From Clostridiales bacterium (GTDB lineage Bacteria; Bacillota; Clostridia; Christensenellales; CAG-138): a stretch of 64,000 nucleotides of DNA. Shown piece after piece: positions 19,179 through 27,388 of the stretch; position 1 is the first letter of the stretch, and every line of letters starts with the position of its first letter. The translations under genes and the position numbers were made by a program. The stretch is taken from contig JAILNX010000021.1 of the NCBI GenBank assembly GCA_024691085.1, positions 1 through 64,000 on the forward strand, written 5' to 3'. The notes under the pieces were generated by a model. That model did no database searches and had not been told where the DNA came from. It saw nothing but the letters and a program-made list of their open reading frames with translations.

Positions 19179-19868
19179 ATGAAAATACTGGTGCTCAACG
19201 GCAGTCCCAAGGGGGAGAAAAGCGACACACTCAAAATGACGCGGGCGTTCGTCGAGGGCATGGAAAGGGCCTGTCCCGTCGACGTAAGGACGGTGCACGT
19301 GCCCGAGATGAATTACGCCTACTGCATAGGCTGCTTCGCCTGCAAGCACAACGGCGGCCGCTGCGTGCTAAAGGACGGCATGGCTGAAATGCTCGGGGAG
19401 ATGCTCGCATCCGACCTCATCATCTACAGCTTCGGGCTGTATTCGTACGGCATGCCGGGGCCATTGAAGAACTTCGTCGACCGCACCATGCCGCTTTCCT
19501 CATGGAACATGCACCGCGACGAAAAGGGCAAATATGGACATGAGTACCAGTACGACGTGTCGAAGATGCGCTTTATGATGATATGCGGATGCGGTTATCC
19601 CAACTCGAAGCATAATTTCGAGGGCGCCGTTCGCCAGTTCGAGCTGAAATATCCCGAAAACGCGGGGATAATAACCGTGCCCGAAAGTCCCATGTTCAAT
19701 ATCCCGCAGGCAGCGCAGTTCACGGCTCCGAGGATCGAGGCGCTGAAAGCGGCGGGCGAGGAGTTCGCGAAGAACGGAAAGCTGTCGGACGAAACGCATA
19801 AATTGATCTGTTCGCCGATGATCCCGGAGGAGATCTACGCACAGTTCGCGAACGGCGAACGGAAATAA
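19179..19868 (+). CDS. Flavodoxin-fold NAD(P)H oxidoreductase (NADPH-dependent FMN reductase type)
   Basis: About 229 residues. The N-terminal MKILVLNGSPKGEKSDT is the FMN phosphate-binding loop of the flavodoxin-like fold. YCIGCFACKHNGGRC is the cysteine-containing segment common in this subfamily, and YSYGMPGPLKNFVDR forms the flavin-binding loop of iron-sulfur flavoprotein-like reductases. It probably reduces quinones, flavins or other small acceptors. ATG 19179 is preferred to ATG 19155 because family members begin MKILVLNGS and AGAGGG is upstream. Single gene with its own consensus promoter and a shared terminator. Confidence 0.85.
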   Translation: MKILVLNGSPKGEKSDTLKMTRAFVEGMERACPVDVRTVHVPEMNYAYCIGCFACKHNGGRCVLKDGMAEMLGEMLASDLIIYSFGLYSYGMPGPLKNFVDRTMPLSSWNMHRDEKGKYGHEYQYDVSKMRFMMICGCGYPNSKHNFEGAVRQFELKYPENAGIITVPESPMFNIPQAAQFTAPRIEALKAAGEEFAKNGKLSDETHKLICSPMIPEEIYAQFANGERK

Positions 19869-19900
19869 CTGCCGTCTGTCAAAAAAGCCGATACCACAAA

Positions 19901-19930
19901 AAACAGGCCTTTCGTGAGAAAGGCCTGTTT
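19901..19930. terminator. Bidirectional terminator
   Basis: AAACAGGCCTTTC, loop GTGA, GAAAGGCCTGTTT. It lies between convergent genes (flavodoxin-type reductase and pckA) and has A/T runs on both sides. Confidence 0.85.
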
Positions 19931-19940
19931 GTTAAACTTG

Positions 19941-21515
19941 TCAGTCCGCGATCGGGCCGGCGTCGATGATATGCTGGGGCATGTTCTTGTACTTCTTGAA
20001 GTTGTTCACGAACAGCTTCGCGAGCTCCTTCGCCTGCTTGTCGTAGGCTTCCTTGTCCGCCCACATCGCGCGGGGATCGAGCACCTCGTCGGGCACGTTC
20101 GGGCAGGTCTTGGGAACGAGCACGTTGAAGATGGGATGGCGTACGTACTCGACGTCGTTGAGCGCGCCGGTAAGGGCGGCGGTGACCATGGCGCGGGTGT
20201 ACTTGATCTTCATGCGGCTTCCTACGCCGTAGGGGCCTCCGGACCAGCCGGTGTTGATGAGGAAGGCGTTGGCGTTGTGCTCATCCATGCGCTTGCCCAG
20301 CATTTCGGCGTAGAGCGAGGGATGCTTGATGAAGAAGGGCGCTCCGAACAGCGTGGAGAAGGTTGCCTGGGGCTCCTTGACGCCGCGCTCGGTGCCGGCG
20401 AGCTTCGCGGTGTAGCCGGTCACGAAGTGGTACATGGCCATGTTCTTGTCGAGCTTCGCGATGGGAGGCAGCACGCCGAAGGCGTCCGCGGTGAGGAATA
20501 TGACCGTCTTGGGATGACCGCCCACGCCGGGAATGACGCAGTTGGGAATGTACTCGACGGGATACGCCACGCGGGTGTTCTCGGTGATGGAGCCGTCGTT
20601 ATAGTCGAGCTCGCGGGTCTCGTCGTTCATTATGACGTTCTCGACGAGGGCGCCGAACTTGATGGCGTCCCAGATCTGGGGCTCGTTCTCGTGGGAGAGG
20701 TTGATGCACTTCGCGTAGCAGCCGCCCTCGAAGTTGAACACGCCGTCGTCAGACCAGCCGTGCTCGTCGTCGCCGATCAGCATACGGTTGGGATCGGCGG
20801 AGAGGGTGGTCTTGCCGGTGCCGGAAAGACCGAAGAACAGGGCGGTGTCGCCGTCCGCGCCCATATTGGCGGAGCAGTGCATCGGGAACACGCCGCGCTC
20901 GGGCATGAGGTAGTTCATAACGGAGAACATGCCCTTCTTGATCTCGCCGGAATACATGGAGCAGGCGACGGTGACGCGGCGATACTCGAAATCGAGGATT
21001 ATCGCGGCCTCGGAATTGGTGCCGTCACGCTCGGGTATGCACTTGAAGCCTGGGCAGCAGAGCACGGTGAACTCCGGCTTGAACGCCTCAAGCTGCTCCT
21101 TGGAGGGCCTTACGAAGGCCTGCGTCGCAAAGAGAGCGGAGGCGGCGTTCTCGCAGACCACGCGGATGGGGAGCGAGTACTTGGTGTCGGCGCCGACGAA
21201 GCCGTCGACCACGAACGCCTCGCGGTTCTGCATATAGGCGCACATCTTGCCGTAGATGGCGTCCGCCTTCTGCCTCTCGATGGGCATATTGATCTTGCCC
21301 CAGTCCACCTTGTCGTGAACGTCGGGAGTATCGACTATGAAGCGGTCGTTGGGGGACCTGCCGGTGTACTTGCCCGTATTGATCACGAGCGCGCCGGTGT
21401 TTGCGAGCTTGCCCTCGCCGCGCCTCAGCGCATGCTCGGTGAGCTCTGCGGGGGACAGGTTGCGGTAGATCGCGGAAAGCTCCGTGATGCCCATGGCGTC
21501 GAGATAGTTCTTCAT
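19941..21515 (-). CDS. pckA: Phosphoenolpyruvate carboxykinase (ATP)
   Basis: 524 residues, the usual length of ATP-type PEPCK, which interconverts oxaloacetate and PEP with ATP. Visible are the kinase loop GLSGTGKTTLSADP, the metal-binding IGDDEHGW, FNFEGGCYAKCINLS, and the substrate-binding RSPNDRF near the N-terminus. AAAGGAG lies upstream of the ATG. In fermenting gut Clostridia it often runs in the carboxylating direction to conserve ATP; that is inference. The degV gene upstream on the same strand ends 37 bases before it, so read-through is possible. The long plus-strand frame over it is a shadow. Confidence 0.97.
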   Translation of the reverse strand: MKNYLDAMGITELSAIYRNLSPAELTEHALRRGEGKLANTGALVINTGKYTGRSPNDRFIVDTPDVHDKVDWGKINMPIERQKADAIYGKMCAYMQNREAFVVDGFVGADTKYSLPIRVVCENAASALFATQAFVRPSKEQLEAFKPEFTVLCCPGFKCIPERDGTNSEAAIILDFEYRRVTVACSMYSGEIKKGMFSVMNYLMPERGVFPMHCSANMGADGDTALFFGLSGTGKTTLSADPNRMLIGDDEHGWSDDGVFNFEGGCYAKCINLSHENEPQIWDAIKFGALVENVIMNDETRELDYNDGSITENTRVAYPVEYIPNCVIPGVGGHPKTVIFLTADAFGVLPPIAKLDKNMAMYHFVTGYTAKLAGTERGVKEPQATFSTLFGAPFFIKHPSLYAEMLGKRMDEHNANAFLINTGWSGGPYGVGSRMKIKYTRAMVTAALTGALNDVEYVRHPIFNVLVPKTCPNVPDEVLDPRAMWADKEAYDKQAKELAKLFVNNFKKYKNMPQHIIDAGPIAD

Positions 21516-21552
21516 GTTTTGCTCCTTTGAAATATGTATTATTTCTATGGTT

Positions 21553-22404
21553 TTACTTGTGTATGAACAGCACGCCGATCGTGTTCGGACCGCAGTGCGA
21601 GGAAACGGTGCAGGCGGCCTCGGTGATGAGGATCTCCTTGAAGTAATTGAACTTCGAGACCTCCTCGTAAACGGCGTCGACGTATTCCTGCTTGCAGTGC
21701 GCGCTGGTTATGAATATCCTGTCGGGGCGGATGTCCTCGATGTTCGCAAGGCGGTCGTTGGCGTACTGCCTTACGACGCGGTTGTACTTGCCCTTATACT
21801 TTTTGCCCACGCGCATCCTGCCGTCGACGACCTCGATGCAGGGTTTCAGCTGCAGAAGGTTCGCGCCGAGCGCAGCCACGTTCGAACAGCGGCCGCCCTT
21901 GGCCAAGTATTTCAGCGTGTCGAGCGTGAAGCTCGTGTCGACCTTCGGGATTATCTCCTCCTCGACGATCCGCTTTATCTCCGGCGCGGGAACGCCAGCG
22001 GCGGCAAGGTTGCACGCTTCGATAACGGACTGACCTATTCCGGAGGAGAGGTTTTTGGAGTCGATGATGTACACGCCCTTCATCTCCTGCGCAGCGAGGC
22101 AGGTGACGTTGAACGTCGTGGAGAAGCCGGAGGAGATGGTGAAATGGATTATCTCGTCCGCGTCGGGGAACTTCTCCCGGATGCCGTTCAGATACTTGGT
22201 GAAATCGTCGATCGACTGAGCTGCCGTTGTGGGAAGCTCGCCGGTCTCGTCGACGAGCTTGAAAAGCTGTTCGCTCGTCAGATCGACGCCGTCCATGTAC
22301 TCCCTTCCGCCTATGTTGACATAGAGCGGGAGCTTTTCAATGCCGTAGCGCTCGTAAAGCTCGGGAGAAAGGTCGGCGGTGCTGTCGCAAGAGATCTTGA
22401 TCAT
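21553..22404 (-). CDS. DegV family fatty acid-binding protein
   Basis: 283 residues. DegV proteins (FakB) bind a fatty acid and present it to the kinase FakA. The N-terminal CDSTADLS and the ISSGFSTTFNVTCLAA segment near residue 90 carry the fatty acid headgroup-binding residues of the family. The C-terminal HCGPNTIGVLFI is also typical. The FakA-like kinase of this window is 30 kb away beside a second DegV gene, so this copy may be specific for another acyl chain. Confidence 0.92.
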   Translation of the reverse strand: MIKISCDSTADLSPELYERYGIEKLPLYVNIGGREYMDGVDLTSEQLFKLVDETGELPTTAAQSIDDFTKYLNGIREKFPDADEIIHFTISSGFSTTFNVTCLAAQEMKGVYIIDSKNLSSGIGQSVIEACNLAAAGVPAPEIKRIVEEEIIPKVDTSFTLDTLKYLAKGGRCSNVAALGANLLQLKPCIEVVDGRMRVGKKYKGKYNRVVRQYANDRLANIEDIRPDRIFITSAHCKQEYVDAVYEEVSKFNYFKEILITEAACTVSSHCGPNTIGVLFIHK

Positions 22405-22463
22405 ATGATACCCCTATAAAAAATAATAAAAGCGGCAGGCGAAAAGCCTTTTTTACCACATGT

Positions 22464-22492
22464 ATTTTATCACAGCCGATTTGAAATGTAAA
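22464..22492 (-). promoter_or_regulatory. Promoter of the degV gene
   Basis: On the minus strand TTTACA (22492-22487) and TAAAAT (22469-22464) are 17 bases apart, 60 bases before the start codon at 22404. Confidence 0.6.
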
Positions 22493-22505
22493 GCGATTTC
22501 GGGTA

Positions 22506-22541
22506 AACAGAAAGAAAAAGCCCCGCCTTGAGAAGCGGGGC
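22506..22541 (-). terminator. Terminator after comB
   Basis: On the minus strand GCCCCGC, loop TTCTCAAG, GCGGGGC, then TTTTTCTTTC. It begins 14 bases after the comB stop codon. Confidence 0.85.
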
Positions 22542-22554
22542 GAAGATGGTTCCG

Positions 22555-23277
22555 TCAGAGCTTTATTATCACGCCCTCGCGGTACACGGGGACGGTGTCG
22601 GTAACGTCGGGAGTGAAGCAGAAATCAACGTCTTCGGAGAAGCCGAGGTTTATAAGCCTCCTGTAATGGAACGTGGACGAAAGGTCGAAAGTGCCGTTTT
22701 TCCAGTTCTTATAAAGGTTTTCGCAGATGATCGCCATGTCGGTGAGCGAGCCCGTGCCGAGGTCGGCGAAGCTCCTTACGGCGTCGATTATCGCGCCCGC
22801 GCAGGTAAGGTCGTCCGCCGAGGGCTGTCCGTCGGTGCCGGCGCAAACGATCAGTATGTCGCGCCCCTCGCACGCCGCGGCCTTCGCGACGGCCGTGCGG
22901 TTGATCATTGCGCCGAGAAGTATCCTGTCGGCGCTTCTTACCGAGTACAGCGCGCCTGTGCCGTTCGTCGTGGAGACGATGACGGTCTTGTTCCTTACCG
23001 TTCTCGTAAGATACTCCGACGGGGAGTTGCCGAGGTCGAATCCGTTTATCTTGATGCCGCCGCGTTCGCCGCCCAGAACGCACTCGCGCGCGCCGAGCCT
23101 TGAAGCGAGCGCTACCGCGTCGCCCGCGTCGACCGTGGGAACGACCTTGACCGCGCCGCCGTTAAGCGCGCTTATCATGCAGGTCGTGGCGCGGAGCACG
23201 TCGACGACGATGACCGTGGTCTCCGAAAGCTGCGCGTCCGTCAGCCTGCCGAATGTGGGTAAAACGTCGATTTTCAT
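22555..23277 (-). CDS. comB: 2-phosphosulfolactate phosphatase (ComB family)
   Basis: 240 residues. The pattern VVDVLRATTCMISALNGGA near the N-terminus, VLGGERGGIKINGFDLGNSP (about 66-85) and STTNGTGAL (about 102-110) are ComB signatures. ComB makes sulfolactate in coenzyme M synthesis in methanogens and in other pathways in bacteria, including sulfolactate found in some spores. No comA or comC partner is nearby, so the real substrate is uncertain. It is followed by a strong terminator. Confidence 0.88.
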   Translation of the reverse strand: MKIDVLPTFGRLTDAQLSETTVIVVDVLRATTCMISALNGGAVKVVPTVDAGDAVALASRLGARECVLGGERGGIKINGFDLGNSPSEYLTRTVRNKTVIVSTTNGTGALYSVRSADRILLGAMINRTAVAKAAACEGRDILIVCAGTDGQPSADDLTCAGAIIDAVRSFADLGTGSLTDMAIICENLYKNWKNGTFDLSSTFHYRRLINLGFSEDVDFCFTPDVTDTVPVYREGVIIKL

Positions 23278-23337
23278 AGGTCAAACCTCTGAAGTTTTTT
23301 GACATTGTACCACATATTGTGCCTCAATGCAAATCTT

Positions 23338-23841
23338 TCATGCAAGAACGAGGCCGACGGCCGTTCCGACGAGCCCCGATATTATCGCCGCGGGGACCGC
23401 CTGGCGCGTTTTCGTAACGCCGACCGCGCCGAAATAGACGGATACAGTATAGAAGACAGTCTCGGTCGAGCCGACTATCACGCTCGCCTCGCGCCCTACG
23501 GGGCTGTCCGCACCGTATTCGGACAGGATCTCCTTCAGCATCGCGAGAGCGCCGCTTCCCGAGAAAGGCCTTAGCGCGATGAGCGGCACGAGCGGCGCCT
23601 TCACCCCGACCTTTTCGGCAATCGGACTTATGAGCCCCGTAAAGAACGACAGCGCGCCGGAGCCCTTTAAAAGAGAGATCGCCGTCAGCATCGCGGCGAG
23701 ATACGGCAGGAGCGACACGAGGCTCCGCAGGCTTTCGCCCACACCCTCGATAAAAGCCTTGTAGACGTTGACTTTTTTAACAAGCGCGTAAACGAGGAGC
23801 ACGGCGACAAGAACCGGGATCGCAAGGGTGGACCACTTCAT
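23338..23841 (-). CDS. spmB: Spore maturation protein B
   Basis: 167 residues, all-helical membrane protein of the nucleoside-recognition (Gate) domain family. In Bacillus, SpmA and SpmB are needed for spore core dehydration. ALRPFSGSGALAML, GSTETVFYTVSVYFGAVG and the C-terminal LVGTAVGLVLA are typical. The frame is open to 24249, but ATG 23841 overlaps the spmA stop (ATGA) and matches the family start. Its presence suggests a spore-forming ancestry. Confidence 0.9.
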   Translation of the reverse strand: MKWSTLAIPVLVAVLLVYALVKKVNVYKAFIEGVGESLRSLVSLLPYLAAMLTAISLLKGSGALSFFTGLISPIAEKVGVKAPLVPLIALRPFSGSGALAMLKEILSEYGADSPVGREASVIVGSTETVFYTVSVYFGAVGVTKTRQAVPAAIISGLVGTAVGLVLA

Positions 23842-24398
23842 TTTATCACTTTCCCGAGGAGCTTCGCGGATACGACGGCGGCGAACGCGGCGGCAAGAGA
23901 GGCTATAAAGGTCGGCACGACTATCCCGTAGGGATCGGCCGAGCCGCATGCTGCGCGGACGGCGATCACCGAGGTCGGCAGAAGCTCCACTGCGGAGGCG
24001 TTCAGCGCGATGAACATCGCCATCGAGTCCGACGCGCGTCCGTCGCCCCGGTCGAGCCTTCTCACCGCCTCGATCCCGAAGGGCGTCGCGGCGTTCCCCA
24101 GCCCGAAAAAGTTCGCCGCGAGATTCAGGCTCACGGGCGCGGCGGCGTCGCCGAGATCCGGCATGAGAAGCGATAAAGGCTTCCGCATGAGCCGCGACAG
24201 GCTCTCGGTAAGTCCCGCCTTCTCCGCGACCTTGAAAAGCCCCGACCAAAGCATGAACGGCCCCGCGAGCTCGAGGGTGAGCTGTAAAGCGCCGCCCGTT
24301 CCCTCCGCGAGCGCCGTCATCGCGCCCTCGCCGTCGCCCTTCGCCGCAAAGACGGCGAGCCCTATCGCCGTCAGGATCACGAAAACCCAGTTCATCAT
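23838..24398 (-). CDS. spmA: Spore maturation protein A
   Basis: About 186 residues. Partner of SpmB, same Gate-domain fold. ANFFGLGNAATPFGIEAV and FIALNASAVELLPTSVIAVRAACG are hallmark segments. The frame is open to 24617; the family start MMNWVFVILT places the start at 24398 (or 24395), with an ATG at 24419 also possible. No strong ribosome binding site decides between them. The MATE gene promoter lies 68 bases away on the other strand. Confidence 0.9.
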   Translation of the reverse strand: MMNWVFVILTAIGLAVFAAKGDGEGAMTALAEGTGGALQLTLELAGPFMLWSGLFKVAEKAGLTESLSRLMRKPLSLLMPDLGDAAAPVSLNLAANFFGLGNAATPFGIEAVRRLDRGDGRASDSMAMFIALNASAVELLPTSVIAVRAACGSADPYGIVVPTFIASLAAAFAAVVSAKLLGKVIK

Positions 24399-24465
24399 AC
24401 CGGAAAAGTATGCATACATTCCGCGGGATATGCCTTTTTTCGTCTGTATATTTGGTTTTTCCGTA

Positions 24466-24494
24466 TTGTCCGCCGGAAAGATGTATGATAGAAT
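24466..24494 (+). promoter_or_regulatory. Promoter of the MATE gene
   Basis: TTGTCC (24466-24471) and TAGAAT (24489-24494) are 17 bases apart. A transcript starting near 24501 supports the GTG start at 24529 and excludes the far upstream start of the open frame. Confidence 0.65.
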
Positions 24495-24528
24495 AATTAA
24501 GTTAAACGCGGAAAAAGAGGAAAAAGAA

Positions 24529-25932
24529 GTGGAAAAAGCGATAAAACAGAACAAGATGGGGACTATGCCGGTCGGAAGACTGCTCTTTTCGATGTCGCTC
24601 CCGATGGTCATATCCATGCTGGTGCAGGCGCTTTACAACGTCGTCGACAGCGTTTTCGTCGCGAGGATCGACACGGCGATAGCCGCAAACGGCGTGAACA
24701 ACGCGCTCACCGCCGTGGGCCTTGCCTATCCCATACAGTTCCTCATGGTCGCGTTTGCCGTCGGAACGGCGGTCGGCATGAATTCGCTGATGAGCCGCAG
24801 GCTCGGCGAGAAGCGGCACGAAGAAGCCAACTCCGCCGCGTCGAACGGCCTCTTCCTCGAATTCGTCTCAGCGATGGTGTTCCTCGTGCTGGGCTTGACC
24901 TGCGTGCGCCCGTTCCTTAAGATATTCACGAGCGACGCCGAGGTCCTCGATCTCGGAGTAAGCTACCTTAAGATCTGCATGGTGTTCTGCCTGGGCATAT
25001 TCATACACTTAGGCTTCGACCGCATACTCCAGTCCATGGGCAAGACGGGCCTTTCGATGGCTGCGCAGCTCGCGGGAGCCGTCACGAACATCGTCCTCGA
25101 TCCGCTTATGATATTCGGCTACTGGGGCTTCCCGAAGATGGGCATCGCCGGAGCCGCCGCCGCGACCGTCATCGGCCAGTGGGTCAGCATGATCGTCGCC
25201 GCGCTCCTCGTCGTGCTCGGAAAGCACGAGATAAAGGTCTCGTTCAAACATTTCAAACCGAGCGGAGAATCGATCAAGGAGATCTACCGCGTCGGCGCGC
25301 CGTCCATCGTCATGCAGGGCATAGGCTCCGTCATGAACACGGGCATGAACTTCGTGCTCTCGCGCTTTTTGACCGACGGCATGGGCGTTGCCATAATGAA
25401 CATCTACTATAAGATGCAGTCCCTGATCTTCATGCCCATGTTCGGAATCACGAACGCGTCCATGAGCATCATCGCGTTCAACTTCGGCGCGAAGGACTAT
25501 AAGCGCCTGATGAGGACGTGGAGGATCACCCTCGTCGTCTGCATAATCATAATGTCTCTGGGACTCCTCTGCTTCCAGATCTTCCCCGAGCCCATCGTAA
25601 GGATATTCGATACCGACGGCGCCATCACGGGCGAGGGCATAAGGGCGTTCAAGACGATCTCCCTGCACTTCCCGATCGCGGCGATCTGCATTGTCTGCGG
25701 CACGCTCTTCCAGGCGACGGGCAGGGGCTTCTACAGCATGATCGTGTCGCTTATGCGCCAGCTCGTCGCGCTGCTCCCCGCCGCGGCGATACTCGCCCTC
25801 GCGACAGGGAAGCTCTCCGCCGTCTGGTGGTCGTTCATAATCGCGGAGTTCATGTCCCTCGCGGTCAGCCTCATCTGCATGAAGCGGCTCTATAAAAAGG
25901 AGCTTAAGCCGATAAAGGAAATGAATACATAA
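24529..25932 (+). CDS. MATE family efflux transporter
   Basis: About 467 residues with twelve predicted membrane helices in two bundles. MPVGRLLFSMSLPMVISMLV starts helix 1, and DPLMIFGYWGFPKMGIAGAA in the first bundle and RQLVALLPAA near the end are typical of MATE transporters, which export drugs or metabolites against Na+ or H+. The start is GTG 24529 with AGAGG eight bases upstream, consistent with the promoter. It is a single gene bounded by a strong terminator. Confidence 0.93.
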   Translation: MEKAIKQNKMGTMPVGRLLFSMSLPMVISMLVQALYNVVDSVFVARIDTAIAANGVNNALTAVGLAYPIQFLMVAFAVGTAVGMNSLMSRRLGEKRHEEANSAASNGLFLEFVSAMVFLVLGLTCVRPFLKIFTSDAEVLDLGVSYLKICMVFCLGIFIHLGFDRILQSMGKTGLSMAAQLAGAVTNIVLDPLMIFGYWGFPKMGIAGAAAATVIGQWVSMIVAALLVVLGKHEIKVSFKHFKPSGESIKEIYRVGAPSIVMQGIGSVMNTGMNFVLSRFLTDGMGVAIMNIYYKMQSLIFMPMFGITNASMSIIAFNFGAKDYKRLMRTWRITLVVCIIIMSLGLLCFQIFPEPIVRIFDTDGAITGEGIRAFKTISLHFPIAAICIVCGTLFQATGRGFYSMIVSLMRQLVALLPAAAILALATGKLSAVWWSFIIAEFMSLAVSLICMKRLYKKELKPIKEMNT

Positions 25933-25945
25933 TACTTAAGACAAA

Positions 25946-25977
25946 AAAAGAGCTTTGCGCTTTTGCAAAGCTCTTTT
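25946..25977. terminator. Bidirectional terminator
   Basis: AAAAGAGCTTTGC and GCAAAGCTCTTTT form a 13-base stem with a six-base loop between the convergent MATE gene and the small minus-strand gene. Confidence 0.85.
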
Positions 25978-25979
25978 GA

Positions 25980-26300
25980 TTATTCCTCGCGGCTGTGATC
26001 GATATACCTTTTCAGAGAGAAGACCGGATCCTCATCAGAGGAATCGAGCATGTTCCGTTCGAAAGTGGGATTGTATCCGTAAAGGCTCGGCGGGCCCTCA
26101 TAATAGATATTGGTGCTCTTGTCGTACACGGCGACCGTCTTGCCGCCGACCCTTTTATAGACGCGTTCGCCGTCGTCGATGATGAATTCGCGGCCGGTAT
26201 TAAGACGGTTCATGTCCGCATAATGAAGGCTCGAAACGTGCTTTCCGGGCAGGTCGACATACGATACGAGCTTATCAAAATCGCTCCCGTTCTTTTTCAT
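25980..26300 (-). CDS. Unknown 106-residue protein
   Basis: Not recognised. A very good ribosome binding site (AAGGAGGG, five bases before ATG 26300) and the terminator at its end support it over a plus-strand frame of equal length. The protein is hydrophilic, with no membrane segment or cysteines. Residues about 37-70 (FIIDDGERVYKRVGGKTVAVY and the next NIYYEGPP) suggest a small beta-rich fold. It follows the zinc-ribbon membrane protein after 24 bases on the same strand, so they are probably co-transcribed. Confidence 0.75.
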   Translation of the reverse strand: MKKNGSDFDKLVSYVDLPGKHVSSLHYADMNRLNTGREFIIDDGERVYKRVGGKTVAVYDKSTNIYYEGPPSLYGYNPTFERNMLDSSDEDPVFSLKRYIDHSREE

Positions 26301-26324
26301 GGCTTCCCTCCTTGAAAAGAGCCG

Positions 26325-26762
26325 TCAGCTCTTTTTCTCGAATACCTCGCCGCACTTCGGGCAGGTGATGCGGATCTTGCCCTTGCCCTTCGGCACCCTT
26401 ACGGTCTGGCGGCACTTGGGGCACCTGAAGAACCTGTGCGTCGCGCTCTGCGCGGTGCGCGTCTTTATCTCGTTCCTTTTGCGGGTGAACGGCGCGATGA
26501 TATGCGAGCGGAACCACTCGTACTCCGCGCGGCGGGCCGTAAGGTTCCGGCTGAACGTGCGGAATACCGTGAACGCAATCGCGCCGACCGCGATAAGGTA
26601 AAATACTATCGATATTATCAGCCCGGCGGTCGAATCCGTCGCGGCTCTTACTATCACAGCCGTGATAAAGCTCACGAGCGAGAACACGCTTATGACCGTG
26701 TTAAGACCGTCTCCGCCGTAGCGGCCGGTGAGAAACCGGCGGACTTTTTCCTTAAAGCTCAT
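26325..26762 (-). CDS. Membrane protein with C-terminal zinc ribbon
   Basis: 145 residues. Two membrane helices (about 22-42 and 46-68) are followed by a basic linker and a C-terminal CPKC...CPKC ribbon (about residues 114-140) of the rubredoxin-knuckle type, which binds one zinc. The family is common in Clostridia but has no known function. The ribbon probably faces the cytoplasm, given the many basic residues around it. AAGGAGGCGG lies upstream of the start codon. Confidence 0.8.
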   Translation of the reverse strand: MSFKEKVRRFLTGRYGGDGLNTVISVFSLVSFITAVIVRAATDSTAGLIISIVFYLIAVGAIAFTVFRTFSRNLTARRAEYEWFRSHIIAPFTRKRNEIKTRTAQSATHRFFRCPKCRQTVRVPKGKGKIRITCPKCGEVFEKKS

Positions 26763-26848
26763 TTTACCGCCTCCTTGTTGATTAAATATTAAATCCCCGC
26801 GCCTGAAAAATCAATAACGCCTGTCAAAATTATACAAAGATTTTACAT

Positions 26849-26877
26849 TTGACATACCGGAGAGGGTAAAATATAAT
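26849..26877 (+). promoter_or_regulatory. Perfect consensus promoter next to a start codon
   Basis: TTGACA (26849-26854), 17 bases, TATAAT (26872-26877). ATG codons follow at 26878 and 26884; the expected transcript start is near 26884. Confidence 0.8.
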
Positions 26878-26883
26878 ATGTGC

Positions 26884-27348
26884 ATGAAAAACGGAAAGAG
26901 AGCCGGAAAGTTCATAAGGGGAGCGCTGTTCGCGCTTATGCAGTGGACGTGGGGACTGCCTCAGAACCTCGTCGGCGCTGCGCTTTTGCCTCTGTTCAGG
27001 GGACGCCGGTTCCGCTATCACGGCGCGCTCGTGACCGTCTACAGGGGGATGCGGAAGCTCACCGACAACAGCGGCTTCTCGCTCGGCTCGTTCATATTCA
27101 TACCAGAGGCGTGGAGCGATCACGACAAGGAGCACGTCGTCGTCCACGAATACGGACATTCCGTCCAGTCGCTCATACTCGGGCCCTTATACCTTCCCGT
27201 CGTCGCGCTGCCCTCGGTCATCTGGTCGCGTCGGTACACCAAAAGATGGAAGACCTACCGCGCGCGGGGGATCGGCTATACCGACCGCTTCCCCGAAAAC
27301 GACGCGGACCGCCTCGGCGAGGCGGTCACGGGAGAAAAACCGTATTAG
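26884..27348 (+). CDS. HEYGH-containing putative membrane metalloprotein
   Basis: About 154 residues. VVVHEYGHSVQSLILGPLYL (about residues 82-101) carries an HExxH-like HEYGH zinc-binding motif next to a hydrophobic segment. The N-terminal MQWTWGLPQNLVGAAL is a second hydrophobic segment. I recall a family of small clostridial proteins with the same order (TWGLPQ...HEYGH...GPLYL), of unknown function. The usual third zinc ligand cannot be placed with confidence; the E of FPENDADRLGE is a candidate. The promoter abuts the start codon, so the mRNA may be leaderless. No ribosome binding site is seen. Confidence 0.72.
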   Translation: MKNGKRAGKFIRGALFALMQWTWGLPQNLVGAALLPLFRGRRFRYHGALVTVYRGMRKLTDNSGFSLGSFIFIPEAWSDHDKEHVVVHEYGHSVQSLILGPLYLPVVALPSVIWSRRYTKRWKTYRARGIGYTDRFPENDADRLGEAVTGEKPY

Positions 27349-27360
27349 CCTGCGGCTGTC

Positions 27361-27388
27361 GGGAAAGTCAGATCGGCTTTCCTTTTTT
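27361..27388 (+). terminator. Terminator after the HEYGH gene
   Basis: GGAAAG...CTTTCC followed by six T, ending at the stop codon of the convergent DMT gene. Confidence 0.6.

Noticed and set aside
19914..21530. 538-codon plus-strand frame opposite pckA
   Set aside because: Shadow of pckA, with low-complexity composition.
25995..26315. Plus-strand 106-codon frame opposite the small unknown gene
   Set aside because: The minus frame has an excellent ribosome binding site and a terminator; the plus frame has neither.
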